Below, one piece after another: positions 11,288-22,578 of a stretch of 60,949 nucleotides of DNA. Position 1 is the stretch's first letter, and each line of letters begins with the position of its first letter. Below the pieces are notes generated by a model. That model searched no databases. It saw nothing but the letters and a program-made list of their open reading frames with translations, and had not been told where the DNA came from. Source of the stretch: Zygnema cylindricum. Taxonomy: Eukaryota; Streptophyta; Zygnematophyceae; Zygnematales; Zygnemataceae. The DNA lies in NCBI GenBank assembly GCA_037447655.1, contig JBBHKE010003207.1, positions 1-60,949 on the forward strand. Reading direction: 5' to 3'. The position numbers and the translations under genes were made by a program.

Positions 11288-12040
11288 GTAAAGAAAAATC
11301 CATTTTTAGAATTTTAAAATTGCAATTGAATCACACTAGAATCCACACGCGTTGCGGTGATTATATAATTAACATCAGATTTACTCATAATATTTTGGAA
11401 GAATCCACACTATTTAAGGGCATTACTGTAATTCAAGTGTTAACAATATAAAAGAGTATCTATACTAAATACCCACACTATTTACTAAGTTATTTCAATC
11501 AAATCTAAGCAATTGTAATAACTTTCGCAAATTTTTTCATATAATTCATTTTTCCCACTTCTATTTTCTGTTGTGAAAGTAGGAAAAATTCAGGCCTAAA
11601 CTTAAATCTAAATTTTTGGGAGACAACATTCTTCAGAACAGAGAGGGAGAAATAACACTTTACAATTCGTTCTCTCTTTCTTTTTGAGCCTTCTTTCCCA
11701 TTCCTTTCTCCCTCCCTCATGAGCACATGACAATATGGATTTAAAATAAAAGAGAGGGAAAAAGGGAAAAAAGTAACAACTAAAAATACTTTGGGGAGAA
11801 ATAAAAAGGAATGCACACTTGGGCCACCCCAATGTCCTCTTTAAGTAAAGGAAACCGGCGCACTGAATGGCAAAACTTTGAAGGGATGAGTCTGATTGTC
11901 GCCTAGCGGTTACAACTTTTAAAATGTGCTGTACAATTACATGAGGTTTTGTTCTGTGGCTGGGTAGACACTTTTGTTTCCATGCTGTTGTTACAGTTTT
12001 AGGGTTTGGACCGTATGTAACCGTTTGGATGGGCATGCTA
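11288..12040. other. No recognisable gene
   Basis: Follows the donor of the orphan exon. GA-rich between 11638 and 11770, otherwise featureless. Frames on both strands are short and have no protein-like composition. Confidence 0.5.
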
Positions 12041-12594
12041 CACCGTGAATCGTTATTAGTGTCAAAGTTTAAATAGTGTTGAAGAAAATTTACCGTACTT
12101 GATGCTAATTAAGAATTTGAAAATTTTCAAAAAAAAGGTGTATTCTAATTTCAGCGTTAATTCTAATTTAGGAACAGCAAAAATGGAATAGTCGTCGTAC
12201 AATTATATACATTACTATATGTATTCGTACAAAAAATTAGAAATCGTACGCCGTCGCGAATTTAAAATATCCGTACATGCCATACTAGCTTACGTGTTAG
12301 ACTAATCGTGTTTGACTAATCCCTTTTTTTTTAGCGCACGTTCCTATGCGTGCGCGTTTGATTTAATTCATTTTTTTTAAATTCTCACTTGAAAGGGTAC
12401 ATTTATGTACGGTCTGACATCGACCGTACACCACACTATCTAGATTTTATTGTACTTTCGGGCTTTACGCCATTTTGTACGGTACCTTAATTAACGCCAA
12501 GGAAAAAATAAAATCATGTATCCTATTTGAGGAAAAAAATCAAAATTTTAAGAACCCAAATTAGTCACTTTGACACTAATAACGATTCGCGGTG
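12041..12594. mobile_element. TA-flanked MITE (mariner-like), 554 bp
   Basis: TIRs CACCGTGAATCGTTATTAGT and CACCGCGAATCGTTATTAGT (one mismatch), extending to TCAAAG, flanked by TA. Same TIR type as the element at 13222 but with a different interior. Non-coding. Confidence 0.8.
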
Positions 12595-12944
12595 TACAGT
12601 ACTTTACTTGCTTGAGAATTGACTTGGTAGACGTCTTTTCGTACTTCTTTTTGTACTGTACCTGTACGGACAATAAACCTTCCACCAAATATATAGCGAT
12701 GATTTTTGCTTGTGATTGAGCGATTTATTGGGCCCCTCTTTGACCATTCAATTAACGATATGTCGAGTATCGAATGTATCGCGATATGAAATTTTGCAAT
12801 ACACAATTCCAATGTATCCACTATCAGTGTGTCAAAAAGTGAAAAAACGGTACATGTCGATTATCGAAAAGAGGCTACCGATACAAACCACTAAGAAGAA
12901 AGGGTTTTGTCATTCCTTATAACCCTAAAAAATGAAGGGTGACA
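12595..12944. other. Spacer with diverged 'cgatat/atcgat' repeats
   Basis: Contains TATCGCGATATG and GTCGATTATCG motifs like those at 16971-17040 and 19045-19200. Probably a remnant of the same repeat family. No gene seen. Confidence 0.4.
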
Positions 12945-13757
12945 CAGAGGTCGCAAATGGTCAACCGAAACCGTGACCGACTGTTAACCGACTGCCCAAG
13001 TTGGATCCGGAACGGATTCGGTTGCCAAATTTTGGGGGGCGTGCGGTTGCGGTCGGTTGATTCACTAGAAAAAAAAAAGTTGGTTACAGTCGGTTAACCA
13101 AAAAACCAAAAAAAATGAAAATTTTGTACCGTCCATACAATCCAACATTATTGTACTTTGTACTCTTTGGTATCGTGGAAGTACGCGACATCATGATTAG
13201 CGTCGCAAATCTGACACGGTACACCGCCAATCGTTATTAGCGTAGTATACACTAGTTCTGTCCCGATTTTGTTTTTTAATTCTCAAATAGAATTATCCAT
13301 ACTATTTAAAAAATACCATAATTTGTAATTAGAGTAGACGATTTCTTTCAAATTTTTCAAATTCTTAATTAGTGTACACCACTATAATTATTCTTAAACG
13401 CTAAAGAAACTTCTACGCTAATAGCGATTGGCGGTGTAGTAAACTATTCTTTTTGCAAATCTTAGGGAATGCGACAAATCGCAATTATTAGCTTATTCAT
13501 ACGTCGTACATTATTGCAAAGTACATTAACGCTAATAACAATGAGCGTTGTAATTTTGTATTTTTTCGCTTACGGGCGGGCAAGGTTAGTCGCGAGAAAT
13601 CGTGTTTCGGATAACTTTTATTTTCGTAAACGCAGGTCGGTTAACGGTTAACAATTTTGGAGCGTGACATAACCAGGTCGGGCGTCGGTTACTCAGATTT
13701 TGAAAAAAAAAAACGGTCGGTTTCTGTTATGTAAATTTTTTACTTTTGCGACCTCTG
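12945..13757 (+). mobile_element. hAT-type MITE, CAGAGGTCGCAAA family, copy 3, with nested MITE
   Basis: Ends CAGAGGTCGCAAA/TTTGCGACCTCTG; flanks GGGTGACA and GGGTGAGA (7 of 8). It is longer than the other copies because a 215-bp TA-type MITE sits inside at 13222-13436. Confidence 0.85.
13222..13436. mobile_element. TA-flanked MITE, 215 bp, nested in hAT MITE copy 3
   Basis: TIRs CACCGCCAATCGTTATTAGC and CACCGCCAATCGCTATTAGC (one mismatch) with TA on both sides. The target corresponds to the 'gacacggTAgta' segment that is uninterrupted in copies 2 and 4. Confidence 0.85.
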
Positions 13758-14291
13758 GGGTGAGATGCTCAAACAACAGGACAAAAGATGGTGTACTTTT
13801 AAATATCGCCCGTTTTTAATTGAACTGGCAATGCGAATAAAACCTTTGAAACAGAATGAAGCCTAACCAGACGGCCAGATCTAACCAGCCGTTCGCTATC
13901 TGCAAGTCTGCGACGTGCAACCGACAGAATGTCAGGGTGTGTGGTGGACGTACGGAATTATGGCCGTACAAAAGGTTGCATCTTACATTCTTGAGGATCC
14001 CCTAAAATAATTGACCTTTCTCGTGTTCGGATTTACCACTCACGTTGAGCCGCCCACGAACATAATGTTTCACAGATTGTCCTGCTATAAACGGATCAAA
14101 TCTAGATACGTGGTGACCGTAGTCTTTAGTACTTCTGTAAAAATACTACGGGAAGTTCACTCTACTGTACAGGGACAGACGGGACAATAGAAGAAAAAAA
14201 TCCTTTAAATTCGCACGTCGGATGTGTTAAGATCTGCACCGCTGTCCGGCGAAGCTCACACCGACATCCAACCTATCTTGCATTCGATTCA
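13758..14291. other. No recognisable gene
   Basis: Mixed-composition sequence between two hAT-related elements. No coding frame or RNA gene seen. It ends in TGCATTCGATTCA, which is repeated at the far side of the hAT transposon. Confidence 0.5.
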
Positions 14292-16430
14292 TAGAGGTAC
14301 CAAACGTACGGATTTTCAATTTTTTACGAAAATGCGTTAATTTTTTCAATTTTTGAAAATTTCGTAAAATTCGTAGCTTTCGTGTACGGATTTAATGTAC
14401 GGAAAAAATGTACGGAATTTTCACAAAAGAGACGCGCGCGAAATCATTTCATTTTCGCGCGCGAAATTTGAACCAGATTTGGAGGTTTCTTCATTAAAAA
14501 GAAGCTGCCATTAAATCCCACCATTGAAGCCCCCATTAAAGCCTCCACAAACATCTTCACGAACCTCGCCACCTGCAACCATGCCTAGGCCTCGAGGACC
14601 AGAGTGGGAGCATGTAAAGGCCCCAAAGGGTGGGCTACTTAGGGACAATAAACTGTGCATTTGTGTTTACTGTAACTTTGAATATAATGCACAGGCAACT
14701 AGAATTAGAAACCACCTTATTGGAAATGTGAGGCATGGAGGTATTAGGCCTTGCAACTTATGTCCAGAAGAGGTGAAGGCACAGTTTAATGAAGTGGAAA
14801 CAAACAAAGCTTCTCGTGGATCTCAAAAGCGTACCCTATCCGCTTTAGATGAACTCACTAGAAGTCTTTGGTCTATCCAAAGCAATAAGGTACAACGAGT
14901 GCAGATGAAAATTAGTAATGTTTTCAATCGCCATAATCAGAAGGAGGTAGATGCCGCATGGGCAAAGGCATTCTATGCAAATGGCTTACCATTCAGTCTA
15001 CTTAATGATCCCTACTTCAAGGCAGCTGTGAAGCAGACTAAAGAGATTGGAGAGTCTTACAAACTACCGTCTCGCAAGGACATGAGAACTTGTCTCCTAT
15101 TTGAGTCGAAGGCGGCGGTGAATAAGGATTTGGAGAGCTACATGGAGATGATAAAAGTCACAGGTGCCTCCATCACATCCGACGGTTGGACAGCCATAGA
15201 TCAAAAGCCTCTTCTTAAAATTTTGGCTGTCACCCCCAGGGGTGACATGTTTCTCACGGTGGTTAACACTAGTGGGGAGTATAAGGATGCCGAATATGTT
15301 TTTAACGTGTTGGAGAAGGGAGTTCTTGAAATAGGTGTAGAGCATGTGGTGCAGGTTGTGACTGATTCTGCCCCCGTAAACAAGGCAGCAGCCTTGTTGC
15401 TCATGAATAAGTACCCCTCTATCACGTGGACTCCATGCTCAGCCCACGTTTTGGACCTCATGTTGGAGGATTCGGGCAAGTTGGCTTTTATCTCAACACC
15501 TGTTCGAGAGGCCAAGGAGATTTTAAAATTTATCACAAACCATAGTATGAGTGCTTCCATATTCAACAAGCTCTCTACACTCAAGCTTTTGAAACCTGGA
15601 GAGACCAGGTTTGCGACAAATTTTATCATGCTCCATAGGTTTCTAGAGGTGAAAGACAGCCTGGAGGCCTTAATGTTTGATGATGACTACAAGCAGTGGG
15701 TGGGCAAAGCTTCTTACAAGTCGGAAGGGTCCAAGATTAAGGGGCACATTCTAAGCTCGGAGTTTTGGATGAGAGTGAAGGAGGCTGTGGCAGTTTCAGA
15801 GCCAGTAGTGCGTCTAATGAGGGATTGTGACAAAGGGGCCCCAAATGTGGGGAAAGTTTATTATGGTTTTTACATGATTGGCCAATATTTACATAATATT
15901 TCCAGCAATGGAGGAGTGAGAAATCATGAAGGAGTGCACATTTTGGAGGAGCTAAAGACATCGTGGTTGGCGAGATGGGGGGTGGCACACAGCCCCATGT
16001 ATGCAGCCGGCTATGTGCTCGATCCTGAATACTAGAGTGTTGATTACGGACAACATTCAAACACGAAATTCATGGAAGGCTTCCAGACTATTCTTGATAT
16101 ATTGGTACAGAATGTGGATGAACAAGCCGAAGCCTACAATGAGCTGACCAAGTATAGGGGTTTTGAGGGTGTTTTTGGGAGGGAAGTCACAAAAGTTTGT
16201 GCTAAGAAGATGCCAGGGTGGAAGTGGTGGCAACAATTTGGGGCCGTCACCCCTATCTTGCAGAAAGTAGCAATTATGGTCCTTTCCCAATGCTTAGTTG
16301 CCAGCTCATGTGAGAGGAATTTGGTCAACCTCGGTTAACGCATTTTATTTTTTTTTGCATTTGTTCCGTGCGCATAAATCATTATTTTTTCGACATTTCA
16401 TGTGTGCGTTTAAAACGCTTGGTACCTCTA
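14292..16430 (+). mobile_element. hAT transposon, 2.1 kb, with decayed transposase gene
   Basis: TIRs TAGAGGTACCAAACG and TAGAGGTACCAAGCG. Flanked by near-identical direct repeats TGCATTCGATTCA (14279-14291) and TGATTCGATTCA (16431-16442), longer than the usual 8 bp, perhaps because the target was already repetitive. The single gene inside codes for a hAT transposase. A subterminal block rich in GTACGG and a GCGCGCGAAA palindrome (14430-14470) could be transposase binding sites. Confidence 0.8.
14581..16338 (+). pseudogene. hAT transposase (BED zinc finger, DUF659, hATC), premature stop
   Basis: The natural ATG is at 14581 (MPRPRGPEWEHV). The BED-type finger follows (CVYC, then RIRNHLIG and GGIRPC), then the DUF659 core with SLLNDPYF, the catalytic-region motifs SDGWT and VTDSAPVNKAAA, and CSAHVLDLML. 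The frame stops at TAG 16033-16035 and resumes in the same frame with the dimerisation domain (WKWWQQFG, LSQCLVASSCERN). Where plant hAT proteins continue N-W-S-T, a one-base change shifts the frame (WSTSVN is in the next frame) and the protein ends. So there are two lesions: an internal stop and a C-terminal shift. The element is not autonomous unless the stop is read through. No introns seen. Confidence 0.85.
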
Positions 16431-16571
16431 TGATTCGATTCAACTGTTTTCCTCGCCCGCGAAAACATCAAACACGAAAAGGTAGATATTTCGTACATTT
16501 TTGTTCAAATTCCACTGTTTTTCACGCCAGAGAAAATAACTGACAATAGTGATTATAATTTCTACACTTTA

Positions 16572-16952
16572 GGGTGAACTTCCATTGGAGAAAAAGTGGG
16601 GTTGTTTACTGGAGGTCGTACGATTTCGTACAAATTTGTACCATTTTTTTTTTCGTCAGACGAAACATGACGAAGCATGATTTCAGGATGGCTCCAATAT
16701 TATAGGCGTAAGTATCGACCGTTGGATGTCTCATAATTTTAGATTCGCGAAGCAATCGCGCACATCGTCCTGTCTAGTCCAGGACGATGTGCGCGTTTGC
16801 TTACATCCAACGGTCGAATCTTACGCCTATTTTATTGGAATCATCTTGTAAACATGTTTCGTCTGACAAAAAAAAAAAATTGGTACGAATTTGTACAAAA
16901 TCGTACGGCTTCCAGTAAACAACCCCACTTTTCCTCTAATGGAGTAGAGGCC
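16572..16952. mobile_element. Foldback MITE, 381 bp (Harbinger-like, TTA duplication)
   Basis: Flanked by TTA at 16569-16571 and 16953-16955. The two halves are inverted copies over nearly their whole length, meeting at the palindromic centre CATCGTCCTGTCTAGTCCAG near 16775. Arms share GTGGGGTTGTTTACTGGA, TCGTACGATTT and GACCGTTGGATG blocks. Same terminal family as 6423-8397. Confidence 0.85.
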
Positions 16953-17052
16953 TTAGAGGGATACAAATGATAGTGTCGTGTATCGACAAAAAATAATCGC
17001 GATAACACCGATACAGATAGTTATCGGTTATCGAACGGTCAAAGGTCCCTAT

Positions 17053-17594
17053 CAGAGGTCGCAAACGGTCAAGCAAACCGTGACCGACCGTTAACCGACC
17101 GCCCGCGCCATATCCGGAACGGATTAGGTTGCCAAATTTTGAGGGTTGGGCGGTTGCGGTCGGTTAATTCACCAGAAAAAAAAATTGATCGGTTAAAGTC
17201 GGTTAACCAAAAAAATGAAAATTTTGTACTGTCCATACAATCCAACATTATTACTCTTTAGTATCATGGAAGTATGTGACATCATGATTAGCGTCGCAAA
17301 TCTGACAAGGTAGTAACACTATTCATTTCTCAAATCTTAGGGAACGGGACAAATCATAATTATTGGCTTATTCATACGTTGTACATTAGTTAATTTTGTA
17401 CTTTTCGGCTACAGGCGGGCACGGTTAGTCGCGAGAAATCGAATATCGGTTAACTTTTATTTTCGTAAACGCTGTTCGGTTATCGGTTAACAATTTTGGA
17501 GCGTAAAATAACCCGGCCGGGCGTCGTTTACTCAAATTTTGAAAAAAAAAACAGTCGATTTCGGTTATGTAAAATTTTGACTTTGCGACCTCTG
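17053..17594 (+). mobile_element. hAT-type MITE, CAGAGGTCGCAAA family, copy 4
   Basis: Ends CAGAGGTCGCAAA and TTTGCGACCTCTG. Flanks GTCCCTAT and GTCCCAAT (7 of 8). Internally collinear with copy 2 but lacking its tandem units. Confidence 0.85.
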
Positions 17595-18212
17595 GTCCCA
17601 ATATATTGGTCCAAGACCAACAAATTCCTTATCGGCGATAACCCTAGATGTTCAAATCGTGTTATTTTTTCATTTTTTCTAGTTTCTACGTATTGTACCT
17701 GACTTTTGAAAAAATCGCAAGAAAAAAATCAACGGTAAACTGAACAAACAATTTACGGAATACTTGTACGGCGTTTTACGTAAACTGTTAGAAAGTTGAC
17801 AAAAAGATACGATGCACATATCGGTACTTTTTGTTCTCTAAACTAAATTTTCACGGATATGTACTAAATTTTATAGTACATCTATTGACGATTTCAAAAA
17901 GAGACGTTGAAGCCTCACCCTATTTGCACGTCATAAGTTCAAAATATGTATGAATGTCTTCTTTAAATTTTTGAAAAGCAGCCGCCAAAAAAGTAAAAAT
18001 AGATGGAGGACATATGTGTATTTATTTTTTGGTTTAATGTGGTTGTTTTTTTTTCTTTATTAACATGTTACTTCGTGCAATGTTGAATGATGAAAAATGT
18101 CATCTACATATGGCTGTACTTTGTTTTTTTGAAGTCGCATGCTCTCGGATAGGTAGAGAGAGAAGGCCATGGATGCTTGTCAATAGTCTAAGACACACAC
18201 AATATTATTCTG
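17595..18212. other. No recognisable gene
   Basis: AT-rich sequence with scattered GTACGG motifs. No coding frame, RNA gene or repeat end recognised on either strand. Confidence 0.45.
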
Positions 18213-18305
18213 ATAAAAAAAAGGCGTTGCCTAGGATTTGAACCTAGTCCTATTAATTTTCATAATATCTTCAACGGGCGTCGTCCGTAACCAATTGATG
18301 TAGAT
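18213..18305 (-). other. tRNA-like segment (SINE remnant or tRNA relic)
   Basis: On the minus strand a perfect T-arm, CTAGG TTCAAAT CCTAG, contains the RNA polymerase III B box GGTTCAAATCC, followed by GCAACGCC and a run of eight T. The 5' half that should pair as an acceptor stem is missing, so this is not a complete tRNA gene. Confidence 0.4.
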
Positions 18306-19268
18306 TTTCCGATAAACACATGAGGTATGATAATTATTTAAATGATTAAAATATTTTATTGCTCATTTAACGGAAAGTGTACAAACTGCGGTACATGTTG
18401 AATTTAAATTTCTTAACATGTACGGATTTGTAAAGACAAAATTTCATTAAGAAATTTTACGATTTTTTCAAATCGACCTCTCCAGATTCTACGTATTGTA
18501 CGCCTGTTCGAATCGTGCGTAAAATGTTTTAATATCTATGGAGATAACTTCCAAATATGGTACGCATACTATAATAATTTATAATATACTATATTATGTT
18601 ATTGACTTTATATAGCGTGGCATGCCACGTATATGAACCTGTTCCGAATTCTCTTTAACTGAAGTTTATCATAGACAACGTACCACATAAACGTTGGAAA
18701 ATTTTAAACAATAGTTTACAGTTTTAAAACTATAGTATTGAAACAACAAAACTAAATTACATTGTAAATTTGTAAAATCATTTTTTTTTGAAAACCAGAC
18801 GATCTGACGAAAAATCGGTCAAACTGCTGCCATTTACTGCCACCACTTTGTGAATAACAATCAAAAGGACATTTTGGAAGGGTATGGGAGCGTGGAACCG
18901 AAGTAAAACCCCATTAAATTAGAAATAATCAAGCAGATATCACGATTTTTTACCAAAATCGAGGGGAAGAGGGGTAAGCGGCGCATTCGATGAATAACCC
19001 TTGCAGTTGAGTGTACGTGCCGTACATTTATCCGTAAAATTGTCACCGATAGTTATCGATATCGACATTATTGTCGATAAACGACCGACATTATCGGTTG
19101 TTAACTACCGATAACACCGATGTCGATATATCGTGGCAATATATCGATTATTGGCAACCCGAATAACGACCCATATCGGTTATCGTCAAATCCTTCCCGA
19201 TACACAACACTAAATACAACAATACCATTTGGGAATTGGAACCAACCGATTCTTCCCCCAATTTGGAA

Positions 19269-19324
19269 TGGAGTCGCCATAAGGTGAACCTCCATCAAGC
19301 AAAAAATGAGGTTGTTTCCTATAA
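19269..19324 (+). mobile_element. Isolated end of the GGTGAACCTCCAT foldback family
   Basis: TAA then GGTGAACCTCCATCAAG and AATGAGGTTGTTTCCT, matching the left ends at 6423 and 16572. The opposite end was not found. The element is cut short where the next transposon begins at 19325. Confidence 0.5.
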
Positions 19325-19989
19325 GGGTATGCGCCCATCTAATTGGTTCTTTCAGGAATTACTTTTGATTTTAGCAAAGATTCCCCGTACTGATTTTTAG
19401 GATGTTCAAATTTTTGAAAATGAAAACAGGTCTTTCAAAATGTGACGTTTGTAGACACCGATACAGCTTGTGACGATTGAAGACGACTACAAAAATTCCA
19501 ACAATTGGTGACGTCTACAAAAACATCGATGATTGTAAACGTCTAAATTTTTGTGGCATTGTAGATGTTTATGGTTTTGTAACATTGTGATGTCATTCTC
19601 ACTTGTGACAACGTCGACGTTAACGCTTCAAAAACTTTCCGCTATCCCTTCCAGATATGTTTTTTCGAATCTCCTCACTCGACATGCCATCAAAATATGC
19701 CCTATGGTAATTAAAAAATATTTCCAAAAAGCTCTTTCAATTCATACAAGCATTTTGTTACATTACTAAAAGTGTGAGATATAACCGAGAGTGTGAGTGG
19801 GAGAGCGAGAGGTGACGACGACGTAAAATTCTACAAAGGTGTCATGAATGAAAATGGAGGTTCGAGACCCCTGCAATTTTATTCCGTACATGAATGTGAC
19901 GAGCACAGAAAAAAAACAGAGAGAACTCGCCATCGTGCTAAAAGTTTCCAGGTTGTGCGGCGCGAGCGTGTAAGTTTTTTAATTCGTTG

Positions 19990-21215
19990 TTTGAGTGATA
20001 CTTTAATTGAAATCACCTCGCCCGATGATTTTTGATTAATTTTTTTGATGATCAAGATTCTCGTGTCTGTGGGGCGAAAAGAGGTAAACGACAAAATGAG
20101 TACATAAAACGACAAACATTAAGTACATTGAAAGTATCAAGATGACTTTTATTTCAGTGTGGTAATTGCAATTATTTTGTACGGCAAAAGATTTTCTTGG
20201 TTTGGATTGAATTTTCGAGGAAAACGACAAAAAATGGTAGTTTAACTCACGTGCACACACTCTCAAACATACATTTTCATACCTGGTCGTAGTCTTTTTT
20301 TTTCTGAACCTGTCTTCTATATATTTGGAAAGATTATCCGAACTTATTGGCGTCAATTTTGGCCGTCTTATTTTGTGTTTTCGAAGCAAACTCTCATTTT
20401 ATCTAATGTTTGAGTATTGTATTGTAGTCAAGTGTCTTCAAGGAGGACACTAGCTACACACTATATGTGAATGATAGGCACAATTGGAAATAAAGTATGT
20501 AATCTATGGCGGACAAGTGATGACAACTTAACAATTGCCAAAGGCCATCTAATCTTTGGATAATGAGGATTAAAAACCACCGAAATTGTCTTAAAATTTT
20601 TTTCCAAGATATTTTGTGACGCTCTTTTTGCCATTTATAGAAATTTTGGAAACTACAATACTTTACGTTTAAACCATAGTGGCGTAATATCGTATAGTGA
20701 TAAAGTAGGCATGTACAAATTCTAAAATTTCATGTGTTTCTAAAAATCTTAAATTTTGTTGATCTTTAAAGATACGATGTTCATATTTAAAATCTTTGAC
20801 TATTTTTATTGTTTGAACAAAAACCTACAAGGAGGCGAAAGGCGGCTTGTTGGCACGACTTGATAAGTGATAAAAATATCAATGCCATGAAACATGTCTG
20901 TATGGTTAATGGCATCGTGGACTAGATCCATACATGAGATATTTCAAACACATGTTCAGTACCGGTTATTTTAGAGGATGTTCTCATGTGTTCAAGTATC
21001 AATTTTTTTATGTCATTTCCCCCACAATTAAGTCACCAACGAGAAAATCTTACTGTATGAAAAAATTACGTTAATGAACGTCGATTCGATACTTTCAATG
21101 TATTCCATGTTTGTTGTCTTATATACTCATTTTGTTCTTTTAATCTTTTTCATCCCAGGCACACTAACTCATCAAAAAACTTCTTCAAAAATCACCCCGC
21201 GACGTGATTTAGTTA
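19990..21215. repeat. Internal inverted repeat of the outer element
   Basis: The left arm ACAAAATGAGTACATAAAAC...ATTGAAAGTATC (20091-20141) pairs with the right arm near 21085-21140, and a second block around AATCACCTCGCC (20011) pairs with that at 21190. The loop of about 1 kb between the arms holds no gene. Confidence 0.6.
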
Positions 21216-21561
21216 AACTATTAGGGCACTTTCCCATGTAATAAAGTTGTGGTTTTTATTATCGTTTTCCTCGAAAACTTAGCCCTCAACGAGAAAACCC
21301 GCAACCGTACCAACAAATTGAAATGACCATAGTACAACTTGCGTCACCTTGAAACGTTAAATGTCCTGCAGTTTGTCGTTTAACGCGATGCTGTTTGTTG
21401 CTAGCGCGTTTCGTCCCACTTTCGCGTCCTTCCAGCTCATCTTCAAACTTCTAATAAAATCACCTCGCGAGGTGATTTAAAATAAGGTTCCATGATGTGA
21501 GCAAATAGGCTGAAAATATTGCACGCGTTGCTTTGGTTTTTGACAATTTTTGTGCGCGGAG

Positions 21562-22560
21562 TGTTGAAATCACTAGATTTAGGGGAGGTATTTTCTAGGT
21601 CTTAATTAGCTAAAATAGCTAAAAGAAAAGCACAGGCAGTCTGCCTCTACCTTCTCTCTCTAGCCCTTATACTTGTTGTGGTCACTGAAAGAGATAGAGG
21701 GCGGTGGGGCCATGGCTGCCTCAGCTCCATAAGCAGGGGTAAAGAGTGACCTAAGTCACTCTCAACAAAAAGGTAGAGTCTGGCAGGACTCGAACCTACG
21801 ACCGTCAGAGCGAGGCGTAGTCGTCAGCTCTTACCAGTGTATCGTAGTAGTTCGTTAAGATACATAGAGTTTGATAGCCATTTAAATATTAGCTAAATCA
21901 TTAATCCAATTAACGGAATACCAAAATAAGAACATAGGAACTAGTAGGGTATTAGTGCGCACGAAACAAATGTACCGGACATTTTTTATTTTCGACGGCA
22001 AACATAAAAAGCCGGTTTAGATCCGACGGCCTGCATCATCGCTAGGATCTCAGAATGGCCGTCTTGGCGGTTTTCGGATGTGACATGACCTGTCGATAAG
22101 TGGCAAGATCTCATTGGGAAGCGGGATTCCCGGAGAGCATGAGGACAAGTCCGAACGAGACAGACGTCCCCTCCATGGCATTGTCGTACACCAACCGTAC
22201 AGAAAGTACATCGGCCGTAGTACCTTTCTGTACTGAACACTCTTCTAATTGGTTCGTACATCAGTAGATAAGGGTTGAGAGAGGGGTTTAAGACTTAGAG
22301 GATTGAGGAGGTAGCCGCCTCTCTCCGTAGAAGTTTGTATAAATATTCGCATCTTTGCCACTTGATAATTATTTGTCTGGTTGGGCATTTTTAGAGATTC
22401 TCCTTGCTATGGACTCAAGGGAGTCCAAATTGCACAGGGGTGAAGTCACATTGTCTATTTACCTGCTAGGGTAGCAGAGATCAAAGTTGAAAGAGGGCTA
22501 GCCAAAAGCTATCTCGAGGTTTCTTAAATCATGTGATCCAATGGGGGACACAAAATTACA
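21562..22560 (+). repeat. 5' LTR of the copia element
   Basis: Starts TGTTGAAATCACTAG, ends GGGGACACAAAATTACA directly before the primer-binding site. Contains an antisense tRNA-like stretch around 21781-21840 and a small hairpin GAGTGACCTAAGTCACTC at about 21746. Confidence 0.9.
21781..21840 (-). other. tRNA-like sequence, antisense, inside the LTRs
   Basis: On the minus strand GGTAAGAGCTGAC (box A-like), then GTAGG TTCGAGT CCTGC, a T-arm with B box GGTTCGAGTCC (21786-21796). The 3' LTR has the same segment near 27136-27200 (B box 27144-27154). It may be a captured tRNA/SINE piece or chance. It would drive RNA polymerase III transcription toward the LTR start. Confidence 0.4.
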
Positions 22561-22575
22561 GGTTATGGGCCCACC
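22561..22575 (+). other. Primer-binding site matching the anticodon arm of initiator tRNA-Met
   Basis: GGTTATGGGCCCACC begins at the first base after the 5' LTR. Its complement GGTGGGCCCATAACC is, to my knowledge, the anticodon stem-loop of plant initiator tRNA-Met (CAU in the middle). The normal plant copia site (TGGTATCAGAG, complement of the tRNA 3' end) is not present. Drosophila copia uses the same internal region of a half-tRNA. Confidence 0.7.
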
Positions 22576-22578
22576 TCT

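Larger units (their letters stand above)
16971..19212. mobile_element. Possible DNA transposon with TAGTGTYGTGTATCG ends
   Basis: Left end TAGTGTCGTGTATCG and right end, reverse complemented, TAGTGTTGTGTATCG. Both are followed inward by ATCGATA/CGATAACACCGATA-rich sequence. No clear target duplication and no transposase. Contains hAT MITE copy 4 and a tRNA-like segment. The apparent ends could also be independent copies of a short repeat. Confidence 0.4.

Noticed and set aside
15097-15629. Antisense frames opposite the hAT transposase
   Set aside because: Shadows of the coding strand; no promoter or domain.
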